Part shown: piece by piece, positions 53,179 through 64,000 of the stretch
Position numbering within the stretch: position 1 is the first letter of the stretch
How the letters are laid out: each line of letters starts with the position of its first letter
Assembly: GCA_037953745.1 (NCBI GenBank)
Contig: JBAKBP010003127.1
Span: 2,501 to 66,500 of the forward strand
Direction of reading: 5' to 3'
DNA: 64,000 nucleotides
DNA from: Lithodes maja
Taxonomy: Eukaryota > Arthropoda > Malacostraca > Decapoda > Lithodidae
The notes under the pieces: model-generated
Database searches by the model: none
What the model saw: only the letters and a program-made list of their open reading frames with translations
Told to the model about the DNA's origin: nothing
Program-made: the position numbers and the translations under genes

Positions 53179-53573
53179 ACTATGAAAGGATATACTTGTA
53201 GGATATAATGGTCAAGTTCCTGATGGGAGATTGGACCACCTGGGTTATAGGTTCCTATTATTGATAACTGCGAGTTTAGAAAGGGGATTGTTGTAGTTAT
53301 GATTTCTAGTGTGCCATTGCGGAAAGGCACTAACTTTATGGGTTTGGCTGATAATTCTGGTTTAGTTAGCAATAGTAATCCTCCTCAGAGTCTTCCTGTT
53401 CTATCTTTCCTTTCAATTAAATAGGGCTTAAAAGTAGGTTTGTATTTTTCTGTGAGCCATGTCTCTGTAATAATTGCAATATGTGGTGATGTTTTACTAA
53501 TATAATTTTTGAGTTCAGATAAAGATGTATTGAGGGATTTTGCATTCCAGGTGATTATACAGAGCGGAGCCAT
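53179..53573 (-). pseudogene. LINE ORF2 start: endonuclease N-terminal half
   Basis: Starts at the ATG 53573 with 'MAPLCIITWNAKSLN', the usual first strand of an apurinic-type endonuclease with its Asn, followed by 'IAIITETWL' with the catalytic Glu. A TGA at 53385-53387 interrupts the frame, which continues with 'GTLEIITTTI' and 'LSIIGTYNPGG' to the SINE at 53178. Confidence 0.85.
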
Positions 53574-53617
53574 TATTTTTTATGTTTTGCAGGTTCTTGG
53601 TGGTTGTACACGATTGT

Positions 53618-55108
53618 CTACTTCAAGTCGGGTGCATGAAGTACCGGGATGCGTTCCATCACCAGGTTAATTGTGGGTAGATGATTTAAAGTTTGGGTTG
53701 CGGGTTCTCGGGTCATGGTTTTTAATTTCTTCCTCTCTGTTGTCTTGTTGTGCTCGTGTTGTTGTTTCCTTCGGCTTCTTTTCCGGCTGGGGGTGTTCAA
53801 TTTGAAGATTACTGGTATTTTCCTGGACTGTGTTGGGGTCAGTAGTCTCTTCCTGTGGCTGCTCAGGAGAGGGTGAGGGTACTGGTACTGTTACAGCTGG
53901 TGGTGGTGCTGTGTTGAGGTCAGTAGTCTCTTCCTGTGGCCGCTCTGGAGAGGGTGAGGGTACTGGTACTGTTGCAGCTGGTGATGGTGATGATGGTGTG
54001 GAAGTGCATATAGATGTGGGAGGTGTGGGAGAATGTTTGTCTGATGTGGTAGGTGCGGGGTGTACCGACAGTACCGGTATGTATATTTACTGTTACTGAT
54101 GGTGATGGTGTGGGTGTGGGTGTGGTTTGGATAGATGTGGGTATAGTTTGGATAGGCCTTGTTGTTGATGTAGCTTCCTTGTTTTTTATAGTCTTTTGAA
54201 TGTTTGTAATGATATTCGTTAGTGTTCTCAATTGCTCCTCAATAGGGAGTGTTGCTACCATATTGATAATTGTGTCTTGGGTTGTGATGCTTGCTTGGGT
54301 GTATCTTGTTGTTATTGTTGAGTGTCTAGTAGGAGGAGTACATTCGTTGGGAGGTGTTGGTAATGGAGGGGCGGCAGTTCTGACCGGGACTAGGCCTAGT
54401 CTGTTGGGCTGAGGTTAGTGTTACCGGTATTTGTTGCTGTACAGTTTCATGGTCATCTTTCTGAGATTGATTTAGGCCTAGGCCTGCCCTGTGAACTAGG
54501 CATACTGGGATACTCATTAGGAGCGGCTGTATTTACCGCTTGACTGTAACTTCTGTTCATAGCTGTTCTGGTTAGGCCTAAGTTGGGTTTTTTTTTAGCT
54601 TGGATATCTACTGCCTCTTGGTACCTTGGGCAGTTGTTGGATGTGGATAGGTGGTTCCCTCCACAGTTGGGGCACTTCATTTCATTACTTAAGCACTCTT
54701 TTGTTGGGTGTGGTGCGGAGCATTTGGCGCAGCGGATTGAGGAGCGGCAGTTTCTTGCAAAGTGTCCTAGTCTTTTGCATTTTTTGCAGCTAATAGGCAG
54801 AGGGCTGTATGAGCTGACTGGACAGGCAAGCTTCCATACCTTGATGTTTCTTGGTAATAGGTTCAGAGACGTGATAAGAACTGTTGGAGTGTCTTGTAGG
54901 TCGCCATCTATTCTTTCTTTGAAACGGCGGATATCTGAAATGTCTATGGTTGAGTTGTCCTTCTTGGATTCCAATGGCAATCTCTTCTACTGTGATATTT
55001 GTGGGTATCCTGATTGTTCCAAAGGAGTACTGGTAATCCCTAGGGAGAGTGATGTATACTTCCCAAATATTTATGTGGGTTACTTGTAAAGCTGCATCTA
55101 ATTTAGAG
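53618..55108 (-). pseudogene. LINE ORF1 (nucleic-acid-binding Gag-like), frameshifted
   Basis: From high coordinates down: an N-terminal region entering from the LTR junction ('RIPTNITVEEIAIG'), then 'VLITSLNLLPRNIKVWKL', then three CCHC knuckles at about 54800-54610 ('CKKCKRLGHFARNC', 'CAKCSAPHPTKEC', 'CPNCGGNHLSTSNNC'), a Pro/Thr/Ser-rich stretch (~54200-53850) and a basic end ('RKRSRRKQQHEH', ending near 53618). Several frameshifts and stops interrupt it. The 5' portion is missing from the window because LTR A-4 interrupts it at 55109. It lies just upstream of ORF2 as expected. Confidence 0.82.
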
Positions 55109-56386
55109 TGTGACGCATGTCGAGTATGAGCATGCTGTACAGAACGCCCAGTCAGGCCCCACTCTCGCTAGGATCGTCAGGGCAGGAACTTTGGCTGTAG
55201 TCTGTGTAGAGTTTCCTAACTCAGTTTATGTGAACCGTTGTACTATAAGTATTATCATTATGTATTTTGTTTTCTTCTAAGTCAACGAGTTCTATTTTAT
55301 ATCATTAGATATAAGTATTGTGTGTGGGACTTGTATGTAATGATGAGAGGAGAGAGAGGGAGATATTACGTAACAGGGATCAGTGAGTGCGCCACGCGGG
55401 CCGGTAGGCCTAATTCCCTCCTTCCTCCTCCCTTCCTCCCTTTCAGCGCGTGGGAAGTTCTTTGTCGATCCCAGATTGAGAGAAAATATGACGTCATGAT
55501 TGCCAGTGGGCGGTCCTTAAGTAGTTTGAGATATGCCGCTAGAGGGCCGAGTATAAAAAGAGAGGTTTTTGCCACCATGCTTCAGAACTCATCAGGCAAA
55601 GCGACCTCTCATATCCCTTGCAACTATCGATATTCTTCCGACTGATGTGAACTTTCTCTACTCTCTGAACAGCCTATTTTCTTCTCTTCTCGTCCCTTTT
55701 TAACCAATGACCCCTTTGGTGCAGATTTAGTCAGCCAAAGTATTATCGCTTGAGTTCTCACGAGATAAGTGCCTGTTAGATAGCCTATTTTTGGAAGGGT
55801 TAACTAGAATAGGATTGATTGATGTTTGTTGCACTCGTATATGTATTTCCCTGTGTACTATTATTCATGTTCCTGTTTTCTGCTGGTTTAGGTAATGCTA
55901 GACTGGGATAGGGTTCCTCGAGTTGTGATTTCCTATGAGTGCTAGGTTGGTTGAACCAGCACAATTGCAACGGAGACGTGGGAAGCCTAGGGGGTCTTTT
56001 TGATTGTGTACCGTGGGAGTTTAGCACTGTGTTGCGAGTGAGGGCTTTTGCCTGTGCCACCCAACACTGTGCTATCTCATTTGCTTGACTTTGAGAGGAT
56101 CGCCAGGAGAGAACCAGATACTAGTGATCTGGATCTCTCAAGAGAGCATCCCGTCAATTACCGTAATTTGGCCGCACAGTCTTAAGGACCTCGCTAGGCT
56201 ACGAGCCGCTTGCTCAGCCATTGTCTCTTAACCTTAGATATCCCAGCTAGACTTTGCTCGACCAGCAGATACAGCATAGTATTGAAGCTTCTCCTTATGT
56301 ATATTATTGTTTAAGCACTATTGATTTCATGTGTGGCACGCTTAGCTACTTCAGAGATTAGTGGCCCACGAGCACAATCTTAGTAG
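55109..56386 (+). repeat. Partial A-family LTR (A-4), interrupted by A-3
   Basis: Starts TGTGACGCATGTCG in the LINE and matches A-family LTRs to 'caatcttagtag', about 1,278 of ~1,850 bp. A-3 begins there. The remainder, and whether it is a solo LTR or a full element, should lie right of this window. It is more diverged from A-2 than the A-2 LTRs are from each other. Confidence 0.88.
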
Positions 56387-58230
56387 TGTGACGCATGTCG
56401 AGTATGAGCATGCTGTACAGAACGCCCAGTCAGGCCCCACCCTCGCTAGGATCGTCAGGGCAGGAACTTTGGCTGTAGTCTGTGTAGAGTTTCCTAACTC
56501 AGTTTATGTGAACCGTTGTACTATAAGTATTATCATTATGTATTTTGTTTTCTTCTAAGTCAACGAGTTCTATTTTATATCATTAGTTATAAGTATTGTG
56601 TGTGGGACTTATATACAATGATGAGAGAGAGAGTTATGTAACGACAGCCAGTGAGCGCGCCACGAGGTGTGTAGGCCTAACTCCCTCCTCCCTTCCTCCC
56701 TTCCTCCCTTTCAGCGCGTGGGAAGTTCTTTGTCGATCCCAGATTGAGAGAGTATATGACGTCATGATTGCCAGTGGGCGGTCCTTAGTGTTGGCGATAT
56801 GCTCGCTACAGGGCCGAGTATAAAAAGAGAGGTCCTCGCCACAATTCTTCAGAACTCATCAGGCAAAGCGACTTCTCATATCCCTTGCAACTATCCATAT
56901 TCTTCCGACTGATGTGAACTTTCTCTACTCTCTGAACAGCCTATCTTCTACTCTTCTCGTCCCTGTGTAACCTCCATGACCCCTTTGGTGCAGATTTAGT
57001 CAGCCAAAGTATTATCGCTTGAGTTCTCACGAGATAAGTGCCTGTTAGATAGCCTATTTTTGGAAGGGTTAACTAGAATAGGATTGATTGATGTTTGTTG
57101 CACTCGTATATGTATTTCCCTGTGTACTATTATTCATGTTCCTGTTTTCTGCTGGTTTAGGTAATGCTAGACTGGGATAGGGTTCCTCGAGTTGTGATTT
57201 CCTATGAGTGCTAGGTTGGTTGAACCAGCACAATTGCAACGGAGACGTGGGAAGCCTAGGGGGTCTTTTTGATTGTGTACCGTGGGAGTTTAGCACTGTG
57301 TTGCGAGTGAGGGCTTTTGCCTGTGCCACCCAACACTGTGCTATCTCATTTGCTTGACTTTGAGAGGATCGCCAGGAGAGAACCAGATACTAGTGATCTG
57401 GATCTCTCAAGAGAGCATCCCGTCAATTACCGTAATTTGGCCGCACAGTCTTAAGGACCTCGCTAGGCTACGAGCCGCTTGCTCAGCCATTGTCTCTTAA
57501 CCTTAGATATCCCAGCTAGACTTTGCTCGACCAGCAGATACAGCATAGTATTGAAGCTTCTCCTTATGTATATTATTGTTTAAGCACTATTGATTTCATG
57601 TGTGGCACGCTTAGCTACTTCAGAGATTAGTGGCCCACGAGCACAATCTTAGTAGGCTATTGCCAGTGCATTGTCGGAGTACTTCTTCTTAATGTTTGCC
57701 ATATCCTATTGCTTATTCTTATAATTCTTCTTATGTCAATTTAAAGCCTTTAATTACCAGTGAGTTATTCATTAAATTGCTGTTCAAAATCCGATACTTA
57801 CTTCTTATGAGTATTCGAGAAGCATCTAACTTATCAGAAGATTCCTTGCTTGATGCTCGAGGACTATTGTTTAACGTAACGTAATAGTGCCGATCCGAAG
57901 TAGAGGGTGGAGGACTTCTTAAGTTCTTAGTTCAAGGGTGGATTACTTCGGCTTCGGCCAACACTATTCTTTAGTGTTGTAGTACTTTCTTCTTTGTTTG
58001 ATTGTTGACCAGACTAGATAACTCCCGTCTTGTTATTAGTCTGTTGTGTGAAACGCTAGTACCGAGTTCTTGTATACCCCGTTATAGCAGATAGAACTCT
58101 GGAGGGTAGTGGCGTTTTTTGTTCGGCTGGCAGTACTCTGGGGTTGGGATCGTGTGTTTCCGTTGTGGCAGCGAGCCATACTCGAGTCCTGTGTAAGAGC
58201 CCTAGTGTACCTGAGTGCCCGGTCGTAACA
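56387..58230 (+). repeat. 5' LTR of A-3
   Basis: 1,844 bp, TGTGACGC...GTAACA. CRE-type TGACGTCA at 56758-56765 and TATAAAAA from 56819. Confidence 0.94.
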
Positions 58231-58232
58231 AA

Positions 58233-58249
58233 TGGCGACCTTGCTTAGG
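58233..58249 (+). other. Primer-binding site of A-3
   Basis: TGGCGACCTTGCTTAGG, two bases after the LTR, identical to A-1 and A-2. Confidence 0.8.
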
Positions 58250-58444
58250 ATTTTGTGAACAATATAATTTTTTGCAGAGTTGTACAACATTTGTTTGTTG
58301 GTACTTTAGCGTACATATTGAAGAATATTTTTTTTTGTAAGGCAATTAGGAGAGCATTTAAGAGACTCCAGTTAATTTAGTAATTAGTGCTTGCATAAGG
58401 GAGTTTAACACTTTTGTCTCGAGAATTTTTTGGTGAACTTCAGT

Positions 58445-61400
58445 ATGTCGGGCCCTAGTACTGACGAGGAGCGAGAGATGCTAAGTGAGGAGGTGCCGTT
58501 AGTAACTAGTGAGGAGGATGCTAGACTTTTTGTGAGTAAGCAGTACCATGTGACGGAGGGGAGGCTGACTGGGGTGGATCTTTATGGCTTGCGCCTGATA
58601 GCCCAGGTTTTGGGCAGATCCAATGTAGCAGCGATGTCCAAGGGGGAGCTGATTTCCTGGGTGTTGCGTGGGCGACATGGGGTTTCGGAGGAGAGGGCGT
58701 TTGGGGGGGTTCCTCCCCAGATCCCCTCTCACTCGACTCCCACAGTGCCGTCCACTCAGTTGCCGGAGGTTAGCACTCTCCCACAGAGGGATGAGAATTG
58801 GAAGATTGGAGTGCCCTCGGGCGGTGCGTATGGTGGTTCCCCAGTTCTTGCCCCCCCTCCTTCAGTAGTGGCAGCTCCCTCTTCCTGCCTGTCTCCTGAG
58901 ATGATATTTAAACTCGAGCTTGCTAAAATTGAGATTGAGGCTAGGAAGCAGGAGATGGAGAATGAGTCTAGGAGGCATGAGAAGGAGATTGAGGCTGAGA
59001 CTAGGAAGCAGGAGATTGAGACTAGGAAGCAGGAGATTGAGTCTAGGAAGCAGGAGAAGGAGATTGAGGCTGAGATTAGGAGGCACGAGGCTGAGCTTAG
59101 ATACGACTCCGAGAAATATTGTGCTCAGATAGACTTAGATAAGACTCGTGCAGAGTCGACAGGGATTCGGATGGGCCGGGAGGGCCAAGTAAGAGAACAG
59201 TCCTTGTCCCACTTAGTCAAGTTGGTGCCGGCATTTAGTGAAACTGAAGTCACAGAATTTTTTAATCGTTTTGAGAAGAAGTGTAGGGAGCATAATTGGC
59301 CTGAAGAGAAGTGGGCAGCTCTAGTCTCCTCAAGACTTACGGGTAAGGGTCTGAAGGCTTATGATGCACTGCCTTTAGAGTCTTGCATTGACTACCCAGT
59401 ATTGAAGAGAGCTGTCCTACGGGCATACGAGTTGCAACCAGAAACATATCGATTGAAGTTTCGGGGTGTTACGAAGACTAGGGAGGCGACCTTTCTTGAA
59501 CATGCCCGGGACTTAAAAGATGCACTTGCTAACTGGACACGTTCTGAGAAAGCTGAGACGGCCGAACAGTTGACTGAGCTGTTTCTGCTCGAGCAGTTTT
59601 ATAAGTGTACTGGTGCAGATATGACTTTAACTATTAAAGAAAAGAACCCTAAAACTCTACAGGAGGCAGCTGAGATGGCTGACCTCCGGCTATCATTAAT
59701 TCGTGGGTGCGGGTCTGCCCAGCGTAGTGAGGCAGGTAACAAGGGGCGTGACACCCCACCCCCCCGAGTTAGTGATATACATTATGCAAACAAGTACAAG
59801 AGCTATGATACCAAGACTGACCACAAGACTAACACCGTCCCATTTAAGAAGGGGCCGGGCCCTTCCCAGTACCAAGGGAAGCCCAGAGGGGAGTTGGAGT
59901 GTTATCTTTGTCATGAAAAGGGGCACTTTGCAAGAGTCTGTCCTAGCAAACCACCTACAGCAGCTGTGTCTTTGGCCTGCAACATTGGTGTGTCTCCGAA
60001 GTCTTCTGAGTTTGCCCGGGGCAGTTCGTCAGAGGCTGAGGCACAGCCAATGCAGAAACACCTGAGAGGCTCGAACCCTGCTCAGGATGTTTTTTGCGAC
60101 CATAGAGGACGGGGTTGCGTGATGTGGGCGGGGCGCAAGCATGGAGTAGAGGTCTTGCGTGATACAGGTGCTTCCCAGACTCTGATGAACAATTTGACTG
60201 GCTACCCTATAAATGCGGCTCGGGTGGTAGTGGTGCAGGGTATTAATGCAACTCGGTCATACCCGCTGGTGCGGTTGGAGTTGGAGGTGGATGGTGTGAC
60301 ACGTGAATTGGATGTTGGGATTGTGGAGAAACTGCCAGTGGAGGGCGTCGACCTTCTTCTCGGCAACGACTTTGCAATGCCCGCTTCTGAGGTTCTACCC
60401 TTAGTCGTTGCCGAGAGGCCGGCCGACGTGAGTGGGGGAGAACAAGAGTGTGTCGAGCGGTGCCAGGCACAACCCATGGCGTGTGCTGTCACCCGAGCTC
60501 GGGCAGCTAAAGTGTCACAGCCTAGTCCTCCGTCTTCAGACCAGCAGAGGAACGATCAACAGGAGGAGGCTAAAGCTGGAGTTGGTTTTAAGAGTTTTGA
60601 CTCGGCGGCTCTCCTGGGTGATTCAGTATTGGCACCTATGTTAGAGTCTGGAGAGGCCCCAGGACCTGTCACAGCTAGTGAGGAGGTAGGGCCGGAAGAG
60701 ACTCCGAGGCAGCAACGTTGCACACGGAGAGAAAAAAGGATTGCTCAGTTTGATATTGGGGAAGGATTTGGGTTGCTTCGGAAGCATCTAGACAGGTTGG
60801 TTCCCTCAGATATTTGTAAACTGCAGTTGGAGGATCCGGAAGTTCAGAAGTGTGGTAATGGTGCTGTCGAGATTAAACACGAGGACGGGGAAGCATGTCA
60901 TGTGAACCTGGTGGAGGAGTTTGTGAGGCAACCACCTGCGCAGCCTACTGTCCCTGCGTTGGTCTGCCGCGGCCAAGGTGGAGAAGGAGAGGGGGGCAGT
61001 AGGGCACAGGTGGAGGAGAGTAGGGATTGTCATGTCTCGGCGAAGCAGTGGGCGGGGGACACGAGTCTGGTGGCTGTGGAAGTGCTAGAGCACCTGCCTG
61101 AGCAGCAGTGTGCAGCACTCCAGCACCAGCTCGGTTCATACCCCACTGGTCGTGCCGAGCCCCTGAGTCTCACAACTCGGGCGGTGCGAGATGTTCCGCA
61201 GGCAGGTCATGTGACTGTTAAAAGACCGTTAGCCTCGTTGTTTCGGTGGTTTAAGGTGGGCGACGAGGCCTTGGCATGGTTGCCAGGTCAGGGTCGACCC
61301 ATGGCTGCCAAGGGTGGTGGTCAAAAGGAGGACATTGAGCAGATTGGTAGGGTCGGCTGTGGTATCGCAGTGCCCGGTCGTCACATAGCCTCCCAATGCT

Positions 61401-62293
61401 GCTCTAGTCTAATGCAACAGCCCTACCACAGACCGACTGTATCTGGCCATGTCGCTAAAAGCGGTGATGCTGCGCAGGCAGATGTCGTCACAAGGAATGT
61501 GGGGGTGCGCATGTACGGTATCGGCGGGGAAGCCTTAGCAATAATGAACTGTGGGAGTGACTGCACGGGTGGTACTGATTGTCCCTCTCATGACCTGGCT
61601 GTTCTAGGGACGAAGGTGGAGAAGGAGGGAGACTACAGGTTAGAAGCTGCGGTCTCGGCTGGGTTGTGGGAGGGCACAAGGCATGTTGTTCGTGGAGACA
61701 GTGCAAGGCAGTTATTTACTAGGCTATGGCAGTACTTTCGCATGTTTGTTGCTTCTCCAGGCCTGAGGTACGGGGTAGAATCCGACATGCAGGCTGGAGA
61801 TAGTGCAAGGCTCAGTTTAATTCCCTGCCGTATAAATCCTGCTCGACAGCCTATGGTGCAAGCAGAGCTGGATTACGTGTGGACGAAGGATCTGAGGGAT
61901 AAGGAATGTCGTGAGTGGTCGTTGCGTGTAACTTTGTCCGAGCGCGCTAAAGAGGTATGTGGTTTTGTTGTGGACGGGAGTACCTACCAGTGCAATGTTA
62001 TGCCCTACGGACTTAAGAATGCACCAGCAACGTGTCAGAGCCTGATGAATGAAAGTGAAAAGGACAATGATGCGCTGGGGCATTTCGAGATCTATGTTCC
62101 AGCCTATGGTCCGGTCGGTGTAGTTTACCCAGATCATTACCCTCTCAAGATCTTGGACCCGTTTCACAATCGGAATATGAGGCTGACCAGGTGGTCACTA
62201 AGGTTATTGGTATATAACCTGGACATAAGCCATATTGCCGGTTGTGACAACGAGGTTGCATGTGGTCGTTCAGGGGTATATGATCCTGGGTAA
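58445..62293 (+). CDS. A-3 Gag-protease polyprotein with scrambled pol
   Basis: 1,282 aa from the ATG. Layout as in A-1: Gag; a coiled coil with a longer and differently ordered set of RKQE-type repeats; capsid-like region; CCHC 'CYLCHEKGHFARVC'; protease 'RDTGASQTLM' and LLLGNDF; then the same integrase-deleted, rearranged ~400-residue region; an RT fragment without YLDD; and an RNase H tail. Toward the end it has collected changes at positions conserved in A-1 and A-2 (e.g. 'DISHIAGCDNEVACGRSGV' for 'DIRHIAGCDNVVADGRSRV'), suggesting that the pol tail is not under constraint while gag-protease is nearly identical to A-1. No stop or frameshift interrupts it. Confidence 0.9.
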   Translation: MSGPSTDEEREMLSEEVPLVTSEEDARLFVSKQYHVTEGRLTGVDLYGLRLIAQVLGRSNVAAMSKGELISWVLRGRHGVSEERAFGGVPPQIPSHSTPTVPSTQLPEVSTLPQRDENWKIGVPSGGAYGGSPVLAPPPSVVAAPSSCLSPEMIFKLELAKIEIEARKQEMENESRRHEKEIEAETRKQEIETRKQEIESRKQEKEIEAEIRRHEAELRYDSEKYCAQIDLDKTRAESTGIRMGREGQVREQSLSHLVKLVPAFSETEVTEFFNRFEKKCREHNWPEEKWAALVSSRLTGKGLKAYDALPLESCIDYPVLKRAVLRAYELQPETYRLKFRGVTKTREATFLEHARDLKDALANWTRSEKAETAEQLTELFLLEQFYKCTGADMTLTIKEKNPKTLQEAAEMADLRLSLIRGCGSAQRSEAGNKGRDTPPPRVSDIHYANKYKSYDTKTDHKTNTVPFKKGPGPSQYQGKPRGELECYLCHEKGHFARVCPSKPPTAAVSLACNIGVSPKSSEFARGSSSEAEAQPMQKHLRGSNPAQDVFCDHRGRGCVMWAGRKHGVEVLRDTGASQTLMNNLTGYPINAARVVVVQGINATRSYPLVRLELEVDGVTRELDVGIVEKLPVEGVDLLLGNDFAMPASEVLPLVVAERPADVSGGEQECVERCQAQPMACAVTRARAAKVSQPSPPSSDQQRNDQQEEAKAGVGFKSFDSAALLGDSVLAPMLESGEAPGPVTASEEVGPEETPRQQRCTRREKRIAQFDIGEGFGLLRKHLDRLVPSDICKLQLEDPEVQKCGNGAVEIKHEDGEACHVNLVEEFVRQPPAQPTVPALVCRGQGGEGEGGSRAQVEESRDCHVSAKQWAGDTSLVAVEVLEHLPEQQCAALQHQLGSYPTGRAEPLSLTTRAVRDVPQAGHVTVKRPLASLFRWFKVGDEALAWLPGQGRPMAAKGGGQKEDIEQIGRVGCGIAVPGRHIASQCCSSLMQQPYHRPTVSGHVAKSGDAAQADVVTRNVGVRMYGIGGEALAIMNCGSDCTGGTDCPSHDLAVLGTKVEKEGDYRLEAAVSAGLWEGTRHVVRGDSARQLFTRLWQYFRMFVASPGLRYGVESDMQAGDSARLSLIPCRINPARQPMVQAELDYVWTKDLRDKECREWSLRVTLSERAKEVCGFVVDGSTYQCNVMPYGLKNAPATCQSLMNESEKDNDALGHFEIYVPAYGPVGVVYPDHYPLKILDPFHNRNMRLTRWSLRLLVYNLDISHIAGCDNEVACGRSGVYDPG

Positions 62294-62777
62294 ATTGACA
62301 CACGGGTAGCCTCCTGCTTTGGTTTGAGTAGTATTTTGCGCTTGGTGCTTGTTGGCTCGCGGTTGTAGCCCAGCGAATTGGGTCGTAAAGCAGGATTGTT
62401 GAGCGTTTGGTATAGAAGAAAATAGGCTGCCCTTATAGTGCAGCCGAAAAAAACATATTAAAATATAAAAATCATATAAAAACTCTTTCTTTTTGATGAA
62501 GATAATTGTATAAGTTTGTCATAGCCTATAAGGTTTGAGTAGTCCACGAACTATCAAACGGCTGAGCTGCTGTAAGCTCGCTCTGGGAGCATGATATTGT
62601 GTCTTTTACTATTGTTGGGAGGAGTTATGAAATGTGAATTTTTTTTTTATAAGATGTGTTTTAGTGATAAACTCAGCGTTGTTTTAGTGCCATGCGGTCG
62701 CTGGGTGTGAGGGGTTTGATGGGGTTCTGTATATCAGATTTTAGCTCAGGGTTGAGCAAGTAAAATCTTGGGGGAGG
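62294..62777 (+). other. A-3 3' non-coding region and polypurine tract
   Basis: No gene. AAAATCTTGGGGGAGG at 62762-62777. Confidence 0.8.
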
Positions 62778-64000
62778 TGTGACGCATGTCGAGTATGAGC
62801 ATGCTGTACAGAACGCCCAGTCAGGCCCCACCCTCGCTAGGATCGTCAGGGCAGGAACTTTGGCTGTAGTCTGTGTAGAGTTTCCTAACTCAGTTTATGT
62901 GAACCGTTGTACTATAAGTATTATCATTATGTATTTTGTTTTCTTCTAAGTCAACGAGTTCTATTTTATATCATTAGTTATAAGTATTGTGTGTGGGACT
63001 TATATACAATGATGAGAGAGAGAGTTATGTAACGACAGCCAGTGAGCGCGCCACGAGGTGTGTAGGCCTAACTCCCTCCTCCCTTCCTCCCTTCCTCCCT
63101 TTCAGCGCGTGGGAAGTTCTTTGTCGATCCCAGATTGAGAGAGTATATGACGTCATGATTGCCAGTGGGCGGTCCTTAGTGTTGGCGATATGCTCGCTAC
63201 AGGGCCGAGTATAAAAAGAGAGGTCCTCGCCACAATTCTTCAGAACTCATCAGGCAAAGCGACTTCTCATATCCCTTGCAACTATCCATATTCTTCCGAC
63301 TGATGTGAACTTTCTCTACTCTCTGAACAGCCTATCTTCTACTCTTCTCGTCCCTGTGTAACCTCCATGACCCCTTTGGTGCAGATTTAGTCAGCCAAAG
63401 TATTATCGCTTGAGTTCTCACGAGATAAGTGCCTGTTAGATAGCCTATTTTTGGAAGGGTTAACTAGAATAGGATTGATTGATGTTTGTTGCACTCGTAT
63501 ATGTATTTCCCTGTGTACTATTATTCATGTTCCTGTTTTCTGCTGGTTTAGGTAATGCTAGACTGGGATAGGGTTCCTCGAGTTGTGATTTCCTATGAGT
63601 GCTAGGTTGGTTGAACCAGCACAATTGCAACGGAGACGTGGGAAGCCTAGGGGGTCTTTTTGATTGTGTACCGTGGGAGTTTAGCACTGTGTTGCGAGTG
63701 AGGGCTTTTGCCTGTGCCACCCAACACTGTGCTATCTCATTTGCTTGACTTTGAGAGGATCGCCAGGAGAGAACCAGATACTAGTGATCTGGATCTCTCA
63801 AGAGAGCATCCCGTCAATTACCGTAATTTGGCCGCACAGTCTTAAGGACCTCGCTAGGCTACGAGCCGCTTGCTCAGCCATTGTCTCTTAACCTTAGATA
63901 TCCCAGCTAGACTTTGCTCGACCAGCAGATACAGCATAGTATTGAAGCTTCTCCTTATGTATATTATTGTTTAAGCACTATTGATTTCATGTGTGGCACG
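62778..64000 (+). repeat. 3' LTR of A-3 (incomplete at window edge)
   Basis: Matches 56387 onward with no clear difference seen over 1,223 bp. About 620 bp are missing beyond the window. Confidence 0.92.

Larger units (their letters stand above)
47787..55108 (-). mobile_element. I-type LINE (ORF1 + EN-RT-RNase H ORF2), broken by three insertions and cut by an LTR
   Basis: A minus-strand non-LTR retrotransposon. Its 3' end is a short trinucleotide run (TTC on the plus strand, 47787-47805). ORF2 carries endonuclease, RT, RNase H and a C-terminal CCHC-type domain; ORF1 has zinc knuckles. This set of domains is typical of the I superfamily. Insertions: a TTAA element (48622-49736) and two SINEs (51562-51801 and 52925-53178). 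The 5' end is cut by LTR A-4 at 55109; the rest of ORF1 probably lies beyond the right edge of the window. Confidence 0.9.
56387..64000 (+). mobile_element. Element A-3: non-autonomous A-family element, truncated by window edge
   Basis: 5' LTR 56387-58230, PBS 58233, ORF 58445-62293, polypurine tract 62762-62777, 3' LTR from 62778 (1,223 bp visible). Same deleted and rearranged pol as A-1. It is inserted in LTR A-4. Confidence 0.92.

Noticed and set aside
1..64000. CRISPR array or bacterial defence island
   Set aside because: The regular short repeats (3853-4000, 3480-3790) have no distinct spacers and are ordinary minisatellites. The window is eukaryotic.

Overview
This window looks like a repeat-dominated intergenic region of an arthropod genome, most likely a decapod crustacean. 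That attribution is an inference from LINE types, SINEs with tRNA heads, Gypsy elements and dense (CT)n/(TA)n microsatellites; there is no rRNA, tRNA or conserved host gene to anchor it. Only one stretch (46522-47350, minus strand) looks like possible host coding sequence. There is no bacterial-type gene organisation, no operon and no CRISPR array.

Layout. 1-6057: simple repeats, degenerate tandem repeats, a hairpin repeat, a MITE with terminal inverted repeats (TIRs) and a dead LINE fragment. 6058-8310: a 5'-truncated LINE on the minus strand with a (TTA)n tail. 8655-17595: 'element C', an LTR element with 2,837-bp LTRs and a single gag-like 840-aa ORF, inserted into a small MITE whose halves remain at 8511-8654 and 17601-17665. 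17666-20200: mostly unrecognised sequence plus LINE and MITE remnants. 20205-46469: 'element B', a minus-strand Gypsy-type element bounded by the 4-bp duplication CTCA. It is split by two plus-strand elements of a related family, A-1 (23195-31438, duplication GGGG) and A-2 (31863-41410, duplication ATAC), and carries a SINE in its 5' LTR. 46522-47350: an ORF with two RFX-like winged-helix repeats. 47787-55108: a minus-strand I-type LINE broken by a TTAA-flanked DNA element and two SINEs. 55109-56386: part of an A-family LTR (A-4) cut by A-3, which runs from 56387 past the end of the window.

The central point is the A/B family. A-2 has one uninterrupted reading frame of 1,702 codons from its first ATG in the order gag - protease - integrase - RT - RNase H. 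Integrase precedes RT, as in Copia, while the integrase (DDx35E plus a GPY/F module) and RT are of Ty3/Gypsy type; this is the arrangement of the Gmr1 group. Element B independently shows integrase upstream of RNase H. A-1 and A-3 are sibling non-autonomous derivatives: gag and protease are intact, while integrase and the RT catalytic motif are lost or scrambled, yet a frame of nearly 1,280 codons stays open in both. A plausible reading is that A-2-like elements mobilise A-1/A-3 in trans.

Relative ages follow from nesting and LTR divergence as read by eye. B is oldest (about a dozen LTR differences). A-1 (about 4) and A-2 (about 2) are younger. The C LTRs look identical. No alignment program was run, so all divergence counts are visual minimums.
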